Shown here piece after piece: positions 1 through 10,830 of a DNA stretch of 64,000 nucleotides. A program made the translations under genes and the position numbers. The stretch is from assembly GCA_004194705.1 (NCBI GenBank), contig SADC01001202.1, positions 124,001 to 188,000 on the forward strand, read 5' to 3'. The notes below the pieces were generated by a model. That model ran no database searches and was not told the origin of the DNA. It saw nothing but the letters and a program-made list of their open reading frames with translations. How positions within the stretch are numbered: position 1 is the stretch's first letter; each line of letters starts with the position of its first letter. This DNA is from Ditylenchus dipsaci (lineage: Eukaryota; Nematoda; Chromadorea; Rhabditida; Anguinidae).

Positions 1-373
1 TCGTTTTTACGAAAACTCGCTCTTACGAATTGACTCGTTACGAAACTTCCTACAGCCCTACATGTAGGTTCGACTTAATTAAAGCCATGTTCTCAATGAC
101 TGAGAGGAAATATCATGTTTTTAACAAGGGAAAGGCTGTAAACTTTTTTGTTCAAAAAAATTTTCGGCGCTACTTGCATATACCCCCCCCCCCCACCAAA
201 TCAACTTTTTTTAAAAATGTTGATAAAGACCCTATATTGACCTGAAATCGCGTCAGAAGCTCAAAAAATACATTATTTTTGAGTTCTAGTCAATTAAAAA
301 TTGAGTTTTGGGACAACCAAAAAGTACCCATTTTGGCCATTTTTGAAGGGGTTTAAGGCTGTATTAAGCCCCC

Positions 374-500
374 TGCACTAAGCCCCTGCGAGCTCCTTGC
401 GCAAACCCCCTGCGACAGGCCCCCTGTGAGCCCCCTGCGCAAGCCCCCTGCGTGAGCCCCCTACCAAGCCACCTGCGCCCCGAAGGGTCCCCGGAGGCGC
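374..500. repeat. GC-rich AGCCCCCTGCG minisatellite
   Basis: Degenerate 10-13 base units of the type AGCCCCCTGCG repeat across this stretch, inside the palindrome 167-767. The unit also forms the GC-rich core of a dispersed element seen near 18.0, 29.0, 29.6 and 51.3 kb. All of these are followed by a sequence like GATGCGCGTACTCACTTACC. Confidence 0.7.
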
Positions 501-1001
501 AGAGGGCTTGGTTGGTTAGAGATGCGCGTACTCACTTACCTTAGACATAATTCTGAGTAAGACTCTTGATCAAAAATGCATTTAGAGGCTCAAAACATGA
601 TAAAATAGGTAAAAAGTCAAAATTTAAAAGTGTCCAAAATTCGATCTTTTATTGACCAGTACTCAAAAATAATTTCTTTTTTGAACTCCTGAGGCGATTT
701 TGAGTCGATATAGGGTTGAGTTGATTTAAGTTGATTTGGGGGGGGGGTGGTTATATGCAAGTAGCGTCAATTTTTCACTGTTGGTGTCATTTTGTAGCTA
801 AGATTCAGGGTTACACGATGATATTTTTTTCAGCCACAAATCTCTGCAAAAACTTTGATAAAATGCGTTTAGTCTCACTCTGCCTTTCAGTCATTGGACT
901 GAATGGCAGAGTGAAATTCGGCGTGAGAGTATCGCATTTTGATCGAAACTTTTTCAGAGGTTTGTGTCTGAAATTTTTTTCCGGGTATCACTGAATCTTA
1001 G

Positions 1002-1161
1002 TGTTGTATCCTGGAGAATTGCTTGAGAGAGATAAAAGAGAGACGACTTGCTATTTCTTTATTCGTACACAAACTGATCTGAACACGTTCAGACCTTTAT
1101 ATACTACTAACACGTTTGAATCACTACAAGACAAATGGTGATTCAAACACAGTACACAACA
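1002..1161. mobile_element. Solo LTR with 5-bp target duplication
   Basis: A 160-base segment begins TGTTGTATCC and ends CACAACA, the TG..CA ends of an LTR. It is flanked on both sides by the same five bases, CTTAG (997-1001 and 1162-1166). Joining the flanks without the segment gives CTGAATCTTAGCTACAAAAT. This is the complement of the other arm of the surrounding palindrome (about 790-810), so the unoccupied site is preserved nearby. No internal retrotransposon sequence remains. Confidence 0.75.
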
Positions 1162-1815
1162 CTTAGCTACAAAATGTGACCAAAAGAACAAAAACTCCAA
1201 CAAAGAAAAAATTTACAGCCCTAAAAACAGGAGATTTACTCTCAGTCATTGGATAGATACAAGGCTTCAATCTTACAAGAAAATCTTCACAGGTGTCCTT
1301 TTTCAAAGAGTTCATTGAGATTTTTTGCAGATTCCTGTAGAGCACCCGAGAGAACTATAATGAAGTTTTGACCGTTTTCGAGATTACCCTAAGAACCGGG
1401 GAGACAGGGCCTCCCGAGTCGAAAAGCAGCGACTATTTGAATTCCCGCCACATTCCTGTATCAACATTTTTCGAACATTTTGGAAAACTGTTACGACCTC
1501 TTCAGAGTATTAATCACAATAACTATAGTAAACTCAAAAATGCCTTATGCAAGTTGAAAACTCAAAAAATATACAAATCAAGGGCAATCCGAAACTATGC
1601 TAAAAACCATGATACCCCTTATCATGGTTTTCAGGAAACTTTGGGAGGCTCCGTCTCCCCGATTCTTAGGGTAATCTCGAAGAGGGACAGCACTTAATTG
1701 CAGTACTCTCAGGTGCTCTACACAAATCTGCAAAAAAAAGATCTGAGTGAACTTTTTGAAAAGGACACTTCTGAAGGTTCCCTTGTTAGCCAATACTATA
1801 AAGGCCAGTTTGCAG

Positions 1816-3077
1816 GTGTCCATATGCCTCTCAGCAGGCTCCTCAGCAGCCTCAATACAACCAGCAGATCCCTCAAGTTATTCAGCAACAGGCTCCGCAG
1901 CAGGAAGCTTCTCAACCACAGTACGATCAGCCGGAAAGCCAAGTCCCTGCACAACAAGCTCCTCAACAACAGACTCAATACAATCAACCCTCTGTACAGC
2001 AACAAGCTCCTTCTCAGCAACAACTTCCATACATCCAGCCATCTCCACAGGCGCAAGCCCACCCAGTCCAATACAGTCCAGCTTCATCAGTGCAGCAATA
2101 CCAGCCAAACGTAGAGAAGCCACAGCAGCAAGAGCCTGAATCAGAGGAGACGGCTGCTCAGGAACCCTATGTCCAGCAGCAGCCTATGTACAATCACCCC
2201 CAGAAGCAAGCTACATTGCAGCAACAGCCTCAGTACAGTCAGCAGGTTCTCCAAGAACAAGCACCTCAAGAGACTCAATATAGCCAACAGGTTCCTCAGC
2301 AACAAGCTCCTGCTCAGCAAGCTCCACAGCAACAGTACAATCAGGCACAGGCAATCCAATCACAAGCTCCGCCACAAAAGCAGCCTGCACAACCCCAACA
2401 GACACCTCAACAACAACAGCCTCAATATCCCCAGCAACGCTCAGATGATGAGAACTGGCACTTCATACCTTCTCCAGGCAGCGAAAACGGTCCACCGTTT
2501 CCGAAGATCGGCATTGGCGCGCAAGAGCTTTGAGCCCAAGTTTACTCCAGCCAAGAATGTGCTTGTGGAGCTGTACGAGAGAGACACCAGTAGGTTTTTG
2601 GATATCCTTCGGTTTGGCGCTAGAGTAATACTGTTGTTTGAGAGTCACCTGATAAAATAGGTCAAAACTTAGTTCCAAAAACAGTAACCCTGTTAAAAGA
2701 ATTACGGTATTTAGGGATTGAATTTCAGCATAAAACCCAAAATCTTTAGTTCATTTTTTTATTACTCAGTCAGCAGCGACGATCTGCTTGCAACAGCTAC
2801 CACAGACGAGGACGGCATTTTTCAACATCACTGGGTATGACACTGAGTTCAACGCAATCCGCCCCTACCTCAAAATTAGCCACACCTGTCCATCCATCTT
2901 CCCGGAATACAAGGTGGACAAATGATGCTTTTGAAAATAAATGCACTTTATTATTTGCAGAACTGCAAGTTCGTCACTGAAATCGACCTTCCTTACAGAG
3001 AGCAACAGGATAAGGACACTGAGCGCACGCTTGTAGTGCCGCTCACAGGAGGATCAACTGAAGTGAACTGTGAATAA
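1816..3077 (+). CDS. Pro/Gln-rich protein with C-terminal transthyretin-like (TTL) domain
   Basis: Three exons are visible. Exon 1816-about 2,578 starts after TTTGCAG and encodes a long low-complexity tract dominated by Gln, Pro, Ala, Ser and Tyr, with recurring YSQQV and QQQAP units. It ends with AKNVLVELYERDT before a GTAGG donor. Exon 2770-2913 gives DDLLATATTDEDG and NAIRPYLKISHTC. Exon 2961-3077 gives NCKFVTEIDLPYREQQ, a second Cys near the end and a TAA stop. These blocks match the nematode TTL family in order; the usual first strand with its Cys is replaced by a Lys/Phe-rich segment. Typical TTL proteins are short and secreted, so the long Pro/Gln leader is unusual. Two frame changes (about 2,500, and an extra T near 2,820) look like single-base errors. 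No start codon or signal peptide is visible because upstream sequence is repetitive. TTL assignment is firm, the N-terminus unknown. Confidence 0.8.
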
Positions 3078-3156
3078 TCAATGAAAATTTTTAGTTAAAC
3101 AGCAATTCGGCTTTTACGAGCATTGTTTTTATTAAAAATATCTGGGTCTTTGTTTG

Positions 3157-3162
3157 AATAAA
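3157..3162 (+). terminator. Polyadenylation signal AATAAA of the TTL gene
   Basis: A canonical AATAAA lies about 80 bases after the TAA stop at 3,075-3,077, on the same strand and before the fold-back element at 3,191. Position and spacing fit a 3' end signal. Confidence 0.5.
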
Positions 3163-3190
3163 ATGGTTTTTGATTATGATACATACAAGA

Positions 3191-3664
3191 TACAGTCGAC
3201 TCTCGATAAACAGTCAGCCCCAAAAGTTCGTTCCCACCTAGGGTCCGACACTTTTTTTAGCTCAATTTTTGAATTTTTTGCCAAAATTGATTCGTCAATA
3301 TAGTCCGAAATATCGCAAGGATTCCGATTTTGCCGATCGTTTCTCAAAAACAAATTTTTTTTTTGACCATTAAGACCCGCGCCTCTCCATAAGCCGTCAG
3401 TCTATTTTTGAAACAGGGTGATAACTTAAGGAGAGGCGCGGGTCTTAATGGTCAAAATTATATTTTTTTGAGAAACGATCGGCAAAATCGGAATCCTTGC
3501 GATATTATGGACTAGACTGACGGCAAAATCAGTCTCCTTGCGATATTTCAGACTAGACTGGCGAATAAGTTTTGAAATAAATTCAATAATTGAGCTAAAA
3601 CAAGTGTCGGACCCTAGGCGGAAACAAACTTTTGGGGGTGATGGTTTATCGAGAGTCGACTGTA
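3191..3664. mobile_element. pogo-type fold-back element, TACAGTCGACTCTCG ends
   Basis: The segment starts TACAGTCGACTCTCGATAAA and ends TTTATCGAGAGTCGACTGTA, a perfect inverted terminal match including the flanking TA. Complementarity continues inward (CCTAGGGTCCGACAC against GTGTCGGACCCTAGG; the GCGCCTCTCC stretch near the centre). The element is essentially one hairpin. The TA target and CAGTCxA..CTCG end are shared with several other elements here, one of which holds a pogo/Tigger-like transposase remnant. Confidence 0.8.
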
Positions 3665-4252
3665 TAGTCAAACCTCGATTTAACGACCACTTTGACCACT
3701 TCGACCAGCATTTTGAAATTAAATTAAACAACTTTGTAGAGCGAGCTTCGGGCTATCCGGTTTAACTTATAGAGAGACTGGGTTATAACAAAATTTGAAT
3801 TTCCGTACGGGCCGAAGTTTTTACTGATTTTCGTGATCGGAAAAAACCCCAGTTATAGAACTGCCTCACTTTTCATGTTTTGAATTTCTGGGCTCAAAAG
3901 AAAGCTTGAAATTTCAGATTCAGATTAATTTCAAATTCTTGAAATTTCTTAATTTTCATAACCTCTTGATCTCTTCAAATCGTGCAGCAAAATTAGATAT
4001 CTCATTAGAAAGCCAACATCTAGGGATACATAATGATGCGAAACATTTAAAAAATTACAACAAAAGTTTAAAAAAATGCAATATAAAATTTGAGATCGAA
4101 AAAAATGAAAGTGAGGGTGAACTTTAGACTTTTCAGGGCTTTTTTCATTTTTAAGCCTTTGAATATTTTTTTAGATGTAAAGAATTAATGTAAGAATAGT
4201 GAAAAATTGTAGCACTTAGCAGGGGTAATGTTTGAGGGAAGTGGATTTTCGG
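3665..4252. other. Non-coding stretch with element fragments
   Basis: No gene seen. It opens with TAGTCAAACCTCGATTTAACG, a degenerate end of the CAGTCxA family, with a possible partner near 3,770. The part 4,155-4,250 closely resembles 14,343-14,430, the sequence just upstream of the Pro/Gln exon of the second TTL-like gene. Confidence 0.5.
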
Positions 4253-4524
4253 GATCCGAAACCTCCCAAACGGCCTTTTTGAAATTTGTGTTTGTCAATC
4301 TTGTTGAGCGCTCAATTCAGCCCTATGTGTATAACTGTAGCGATCGGGCTTTAGAGTCTTAACAACAACATTTACGGTTGTTAAGAAATGACTGAAGTAA
4401 GATGATCACAATTGAAAATTTATCTTAGGTCATATTTCAACAATTTACCCATTTTCGCCGGAGGTTTTTTGGAAATTGTTCATTTCTCATATTTTATGTT
4501 TATTGTTGCAAATACAAATATCGT

Positions 4525-4614
4525 TACAGTCAACTCTCGATAATCCGTCACCCCTTGGGACCGGCCGTGGGTGACGCATTATCAAGAGTGACGGATTGTC
4601 GAGAGTTGACTGTA
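4525..4614. mobile_element. Short TACAGTCAACTCTCG MITE
   Basis: Ninety bases with inverted ends TACAGTCAACTCTCG and CGAGAGTTGACTGTA. The middle contains CCCCTTGGGACCGG, a motif shared with the 6,536 and 52,935 elements. The copy-2 counterpart (36,994-37,138) is about 55 bases longer, with an extra internal segment. Confidence 0.8.
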
Positions 4615-6133
4615 TAAAAAATTTTATTTTCGAATAAGATAACCTTTCGAACACTTTGAACACAGTCTGACTTTGCAATTCCTACATCTGGTGATCGGTC
4701 GGCTTTTGCAAACAGCGCAGACCAATCTACAAGTAGTGCGCTTTATCCAATGGTTTAGGCCACCATATCTGACTGCGTCAGTGGATAGATTGCTTTTTTT
4801 CAGTCCATTTGCGCTTTACTCTTTGAGATGGTAGAATGGCGTATGATTGTAAGTAACTCATTGTCACACAAATTAAGCTTTTTTCTAAATTCTGATGCGT
4901 GATTCGGACTCCTCAGGATTTTTCGGCTACTGGGATGCCTCAGAATAATAAAATTGATCAAAGGTTATTTTTTTCAATTTTCGAAAAAAAAAACACAGAA
5001 ACTACCCATTTTGAAGCGAGAAAAAAAAAGTATCAGGTTGTTCACAAAGTTTGCGACCACCACTGAACACACTTGTTTCTGATTTGTTCTAATTTTCCTT
5101 CATGCGATAATGATTGTTCTAATGCGATAGAGATGTGATAAAAAAAATCAATCATCTGGTGGATCCTCCTCTAACAGTATACCACCGACGAGTCAAATCA
5201 GTAAAGCCGGAAACAAAAAAACCAGATGCTTTTTAATGAAAATTTCAAGTCAAAATCTAAATTGCTATAATTCGGCTAAGGAGTGCTGCGTCACCCGCAA
5301 TATTTACTTATCTTGCTCCGTCTTAAAATTGTTTCGTTCACTGTAGAATGCCATGCGGGAAAAAAGTTTGCGAACTAGCAGGAAATTCGGTCATTCGTTG
5401 ATTAATTTTTCAATTAAAAGGTATCTGATTTCTTTATTTGGAATTGATTCGCCGATGGAAGGCAATTATATCACACGAAGTGGAGTATCTAGCTGGTAAA
5501 TTATCGGTTATCGCATAGATATTATTAAGTTGTTGTCGCGAATAGCAATGTTTTTATCACGAATAACAAGGTTAAAAAAAAAAAAACTAGGAAAAAGTCA
5601 AAAACAAAAGTGTTTAGGGGCAGTCGCAACGGTCGCGGCGATCTGAACAACCTGATAATTTCGAAAATACAAAAGGCCCACCTTTGGCATAGTTAATAAT
5701 TAAAAGGGGGATATTTACGGCTACCTTTTGACATTGATTACTACCATGGCTTCCACGTTTATTTGCTAATTCCACAGGACAGTATGAGGGGTATATTACT
5801 GCCTATATTTATATCGGTTTGCGTCAAACTTTGTCAAAAAGTAGCCGTAAATGTCTTCCCCTTTAAAACTCTTTATGGATTTATGTAACAACTTATTTTT
5901 CAAAAAAAGTTTTCGATCAAAAAAGAATTACTTGATTCATTTGACTTGCTGCGAAGCGAAGCTGGCACGAATTGTAATGTCAAACACTCAAAATGTATGC
6001 AAATTTAAGGAAAGTTAAAAAAGCACCGACAATTGAGAGGTGCCGCAAGGAACGAGCCACTATTGTAACTGTGGAACACAAAAGACAAGTAAAATGTATC
6101 TTTGAGTTTTTCCCATCCCATGTTGTCGACCAA
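4615..6133. other. Intergenic region, no gene recognised
   Basis: AT-rich sequence between a MITE and the lectin promoter. I found no exon-like composition or recognisable protein. A palindrome lies at about 5,700-5,870 (ATTTACGGCTAC and GTAGCCGTAAAT). The counterpart in copy 2 (37,139-38,638) is similar apart from small indels. Confidence 0.5.
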
Positions 6134-6141
6134 TATAAAAG
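6134..6141 (+). promoter_or_regulatory. TATA-like box of the C-type lectin gene
   Basis: TATAAAAG lies 62 bases before the ATG at 6,203. The same motif and spacing are kept in copy 2 (38,639-38,646). Plausible core promoter; no other element could be assigned. Confidence 0.4.
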
Positions 6142-6202
6142 GAATGTACAATCAATTGTAACGGTCATTTGTTAGCGGAAAAAGTGGTTCAACTAATAAA
6201 AC

Positions 6203-9200
6203 ATGACTTTGATTTTCATCATTTTTGCGGTTCTAATTTCTAAAGACTGTTTGGCTAAGTCTATTCTCGACAAATACGGTGTGGAGATCCAGAAAATGAG
6301 TGGGTACATATTCTCGTTGAGGAGAAAGCTTTTTGCTACAAGGTGAGTAAACTCATTGTGGTAAATTGACTGTATTTGATCAAAAACTTTGATGGTACAG
6401 TGGAACTATAATGTGGCTTTATGATCCAGATCCGTCCTTTATTTAAAAAAAATTCATTACTACTCTCCTTTTTGTAATATATAAAATTATGGGCAAAACT
6501 TGAAAACTCTGTTGTATGAGAAGCAGCTTTTGAAATACAGTTGACTCTCGTTAAACCGACACCCCTAGGGACCGGCCCTTGAGTGTCGGTTTAACGAGAG
6601 TGTCGGTTTATCGAGGTGTCGGTTTAACGAGAGAATGAATTCATTTTTATGACGTAGGTGTCAGTTTATCGAGAGTTTCTATATTTATTGCATTTTTAAG
6701 TCACAAATTTTCACTAAATCATTTCATTCAGACAACATTTTTCAAACAACAAAATCAATCAATAACAATTAATGAAAATAATCTGTGAGGTTTATCGAGA
6801 GTGTCGGTTTATCGAAGGTAAGTTTTGTTGTCGGCCAACCAAATCGCGCTCAGGGTGTCGGTTTAAAGAGAGTGTCGGTTTATCGAAGTGTCGGTTTAAC
6901 GAGAGTCGACTGTAGCTAAAAAACCACCCTTTTTGTTTTAATTTTTACCTTCCTATACTCTAACTTTGACACACGTTCGATCATGATTGAAATTCAGTCG
7001 AGTCTTGATATTAGAGCACATGATTTTACAAAAGAGCGCTTTTTATACCGGTCCCCAAATGCATAAAACAAGAGGTCCGAAAATCGGACCGATTTTCAAA
7101 AAAGCGGTTTTAAAATCGGTCTGAAAATCCGTTAAATGCTCGGAAAAGTATTTTATGCATTTGGCACGGAGCCTTAAGGGCGAAATTTTTATCTGTTCGG
7201 AAATCACAAGCAAAATAGAAATATGGATAGGCGGATCACATTCTGCAGTGGACGTGAAAAATAATATTCCCTTTAACCATAATCACTATAACCAGCATAA
7301 TCAAAAATAAAAAAGTTGTTAATTTCCGTTATCCACACACCATATATTTTTACTTTTCCTTCTATTTTTTTATTTTTTTGGGTTTGATGGTAATTAAGGT
7401 GATTATGTTAACCATAATCACCTTAATCATCATAATCAAAATTCAAAAGATAATCAGAATTCATAATCACCATAATCAGGAATTTTAAATATATAGGTGG
7501 TGTGGATAACGGAAAAGAACCATTGAAGTAAAAAAGTGTTGGACTCGCTGGAGCAGACTTGAGGGGTGCTTTTTTTAATGATAACAATTTGGCAAATTTC
7601 AGAGCGCATATTTGCACATCTAGACCCTAAAAAATTCACTTTCCATATGAAAATTTTAAATCCATATACAGTCCACTCTCGATAAATCGGCACCCCTGGG
7701 GAGCAGCTTATGGTGCCGGTTTATCGGGAGTAAGCTTTGTCGAATTTCCTTTTCGGCCAGCCAAATCATGCTTTTCAAAAGTGCCGGTTTATCGAGAGGG
7801 GACTGTATATTGAAAATTTTTTACAACAAAATTTAGTCCTTGTCTAAAAGCCTGTCGTAGAAAATAAAAAGATGGTATAGGAGAAAAAAGCTATTCTCTT
7901 TGACAGATAGCAATTTTGATTGTCTTGAAACATGGTGCTTATATCGAGACTTGACCGCACCAAAAACATTCTATTGCAGGCTATTCATTTAAACCAGTCA
8001 TTTGAGTCGGCTGAGAAGACTTGTTCGGCTCTTTACAAATCTTCTCATCTAGCCTCTTTTCACAGTAGCAAAGAGTTCCACGCTATTGCAGGTATTGTTT
8101 TTCCCTACTCAAATACTTATTGGGCTCTGTTTTGAACTTTTTTTTGTGTCAACTTTATTGTGCCAATAACTTTTTTTAAGAGCTACTATTGTCCCCTTCT
8201 GGCTCTACCCTTCACTTCTGGACTGGATTGTATCGGCTGAATGAGACTTCTCTTCCAACTGCAAGTTTTTTGCTTTGGAATACAAAGTTTCAATGCTTAT
8301 ATTTAAGTTCAACGAGGAATTTGCACTGCCCTATATGCAACTGTACTTCACTGACGGTTCCAAATACAACTGGCCTATACCTGCACAGTTGTTCAACTCT
8401 TCTAATCAAAGACCAGCTGACCAGTCAATGGATAGTCATGCCTTTGAAAGTGTTCTTGCCAGTCCAGAGCTGTTGGAAGAGAAACAGTATTGCATCCAAG
8501 TCAGAAGTCATCGTGGAGAAATTGAGATGCAGGAACAGGATTGCGATACCAAATTGGTAAAAACTGTTTGGAGTAATTTCGGTTTGCACCCATACTCAAG
8601 TTCAATGTCCACCTCCCGGTTTGCATTAGTCCCCAAATTTATTTTTTTAATGGTTAAATTTTTTCTATTATTTTTTTGTAAAACATGTTGAAAATAGGAA
8701 AAAAACTAGGATGGGGACCAAGGCTAATTGGAGGTATACACCGGACTTGAGTGGGGGTGTATACCAAAATTAAAGGTGTATACCGAAAATCGACGTATCG
8801 CTTTTTCGGCTTGTGCTTAGGCACAAGGTAGGCAGGACGGACTCAAACTTGTTCTTCGCAGAATATATTCAAGTCCCTTCTAACATACGCTTGCCTACTC
8901 TGCTCCTAAGCACAGTCCAAAAAACAACAACAAGGGAGACCACGGCAAAAAATGAACCGAATACCGTATTTACACTAATTTAAGCCCCCCACTAATTTGA
9001 ACCCCCCCCCTCTAATTTAAGCCCTTCCCGCCCAAGGAGGGGGTTGAAAATTTAAGCCCCCTCCCTCTAATTTTAGCCAACCACCACCCCCCCCCACCCC
9101 CGCTTAATTTTAGCCGGCTCCCCTTTCCATTTAAATACTTTTTAAAGCTTCGGGAACATTCTCGAGGTCTTCCTAACGTACGCTGGTCTACCATTGCTAA

Positions 9201-10654
9201 GCCTAAGCCTAAATTTATACATTACTCATATTTAGGGAGAAAATCAGCTTGGGGTACCAAGACAATTTTTTTACCATTTTATAGCAAAAATGGTCAAAAA
9301 TTTCACCTTCAAATTTTCAACTTCAAATGGTATTATGTGGAAGTTGAATTAGGTGAATAACCATTTACACAGTATTTTTATTTCATCTAACATAGAATTT
9401 AATATTCTGTGGAATTTTAAATGGAATTCCATAAAATTCCGGGCCAACAATAATATATAGCCGAAACAGTGACAAAAATTAAAAATTTTAAAATTATGGT
9501 GTTTCTCACAACGATAAATTTTTGATTTGTGTTTCTGAAATTGTTTTTATTTCAGTCATTGTATTTTCAGTTCCGGAATAAAAGCTCTTTGTTAGTTGAC
9601 TTTTGTTGGGAAAAATGGGTTAAATCAGGGAACGTAACTCTACTTTTTAAAAGATTTGTACTTTTTTGGTACCAAAATCTTTTCTATTTTTGAAGTTTTT
9701 AGCCAAAATCTTCTTTTTTGGTGCTCAAAAATCAATAAGCACTGGATAAAATGGCACTTTTTGCCGAAAAATGACCAAATTGTACTTTTTTTGGCAAAGT
9801 GTACTTTTTTCAAAATTTTGAGATACGTACCATGGGTTAAATAATTTAAGCCCCCCTCTAATTTAAGCCCCCAAAGAGGGGGGTTGAAAAATTTCAACCC
9901 CGGGGCTTAATTAGAGTGAATATGGTAGGTACTACAGCCCAAGTATTTATATTAGTGTTTACCAGTGAGGTGCTAAACTTTTCTTATTCACATTACCTAC
10001 ACCTTTGGAGCAGTTAAATTGACTGCCAGGAAAAAAGATTATTAACAAACAGCCATCAAAAAAATAATTTTCCAGACTTTTGTGTGTAAAAAGCCGGCAA
10101 CTCTGCTCCACTCTGTCCGTCTCACTCATCCAATTTATAATCAACTCCAATCTACCACTGAAAAGGCTGTTGAGATCACCATCGACTTCTCGCTAAATAA
10201 AAACCAAACTAGTGGTTTCAAAGTAGTTACATCTTCTACTCCCAAGACTCTTGATTCGATAACCACTGAGTCATCCACAAATTCCACTGAGGTTGGTCTT
10301 GCAGAATTTCTCAGCATGAAAACTAGTACTGCAAGGTTAACTACTACCACAACTACTCATAATAATAATGACTCCACCACATCTGCTGCTGATGAAGACA
10401 CCACCCAAACATCCAATCACCACAATTCTTCAACTGTAGAGCTGACTTCGGCAGGTCCTAATTCAACCACTAGCTCTGAAGACTCTTCCAGCAGCAGCAG
10501 CACGGACAGCATTGAGACATCATCTTTGGATGCGGAGAATGGACAAGGAGGTGAAGAAGAAAACCGTCATGGAGAAGGCACTTCACTTCCATGCTTCAGC
10601 ATTGCCACCTTTACTTGGACATGTGTGGAGGGAGAGGTGATTTTGTTTGACTAA
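6203..10654 (+). CDS. Secreted C-type lectin with Ser/Thr-rich mucin-like tail (copy 1)
   Basis: Exons: 6203-6342, 7980-8091, 8181-8556 (with an internal frame change near 8,270-8,300), 10076-10654. Exon 1 encodes a hydrophobic signal peptide, MTLIFIIFAVLISKDCLA, then the domain start, best read in copy 2 as CGDPENEWNIFSLRRKLF. Exon 2 gives NQSFESAEKTCSAL and SSHLASFHSSKEF, the first Cys and helix of a C-type lectin domain. Exon 3 gives STLHFWTGLYRLNE (the WIGL position), DGSKYNWPIP and YCIQVRSHRGEIEMQEQDC. Exon 4 closes with TFVCKKPA, the final Cys. No EPN/QPD or clear WND calcium-sugar motif is visible, so carbohydrate binding is uncertain. After the domain come about 150 residues rich in Thr, Ser, Asn and acidic residues, a likely O-glycosylated tail, then a TAA stop. 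The exon 1/exon 2 phase does not match, and the frame change in exon 3 may be a short intron or an indel. Confidence 0.75.
6536..6914. mobile_element. pogo-type element, internally deleted form
   Basis: Inverted ends TACAGTTGACTCTCGTTAAA and TTTAACGAGAGTCGACTGTA enclose several extra copies of GTGTCGGTTTAACGAGAG and GTGTCGGTTTATCGAG. It lies in intron 1 of the lectin. The copy-2 counterpart (39,040-39,841) is more than twice as long and carries a transposase remnant, so this is a shorter derivative of the same insertion. Confidence 0.85.
7310..7520. repeat. Palindrome with ATAATCA repeats
   Basis: AATTTCCGTTATCCACAC near 7,320 is mirrored by GGTGTGGATAACGG near 7,500, with multiple ATAATCA/ATAATCACC units around and between the arms. 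It sits in lectin intron 1 and is present in both copies. Confidence 0.65.
7667..7807. mobile_element. TACAGTCCACTCTCG MITE
   Basis: Inverted ends TACAGTCCACTCTCGATAAA and TTTATCGAGAGGGGACTGTA around CACCCCTGGGGAGC. The copy-2 allele (40,593-41,004) contains a further 263-base palindrome inserted at CCCCTGGGG. Copy 1 therefore shows the empty site. Confidence 0.85.
8962..9927. mobile_element. TACCGTATT-family element with poly-C/GC-rich ends
   Basis: Starts TACCGTATTTACACTAATTT followed by AAGCCCCCC and ends GGGGCTTAATTAGAGTGAATATGGTA. The copy-2 version (42,201-43,076) has better preserved ends. It lies in the last intron of the lectin gene. The interior has poly-C runs and no coding potential that I recognise. 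Confidence 0.7.
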
Positions 10655-10690
10655 AACTATTGCTTACTATATGTGAGAGTGTAAATGTGA

Positions 10691-10830
10691 TACCGTATAA
10701 CCTCTATTAATCAATCGCCATTCCCCCCCCCATTTTTTGAATAGGATTTTAGAGTCAAGGCCATTTTTGATTTACAATTTTAAAATTTTGAGAAGTTGAA
10801 AAATAATCGACCTAAAGAGTTTATACGGTA
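10691..10830. mobile_element. TACCGTATAA-family MITE
   Basis: A 140-base element just after the lectin stop codon. It begins TACCGTATAACCTCTATTAA and ends GAGTTTATACGGTA. Present in copy 2 at 43,837-43,983. Confidence 0.7.

Larger units (their letters stand above)
1..1815. repeat. Nested fold-back (palindromic) elements upstream of the TTL gene
   Basis: Several hairpin elements lie inside one another. Outer arms at about 74-155 and 1,195-1,260 are inverted copies of each other (both contain an AATGACTGAGAG-type core). Nested inside is a second palindrome, 167-767, whose ends carry GCGCTACTTGCATATA followed by a poly-C run, mirrored by poly-G and TATATGCAAGTAGCG. A third palindrome spans about 1,255-1,800 (GTAGAGCACC and GGTGCTCTAC; CGAGATTACCCTAAG and CTTAGGGTAATCTCG). 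I see no convincing coding exon here, so any 5' exon of the downstream gene is hidden in or beyond this block. Confidence 0.75.
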
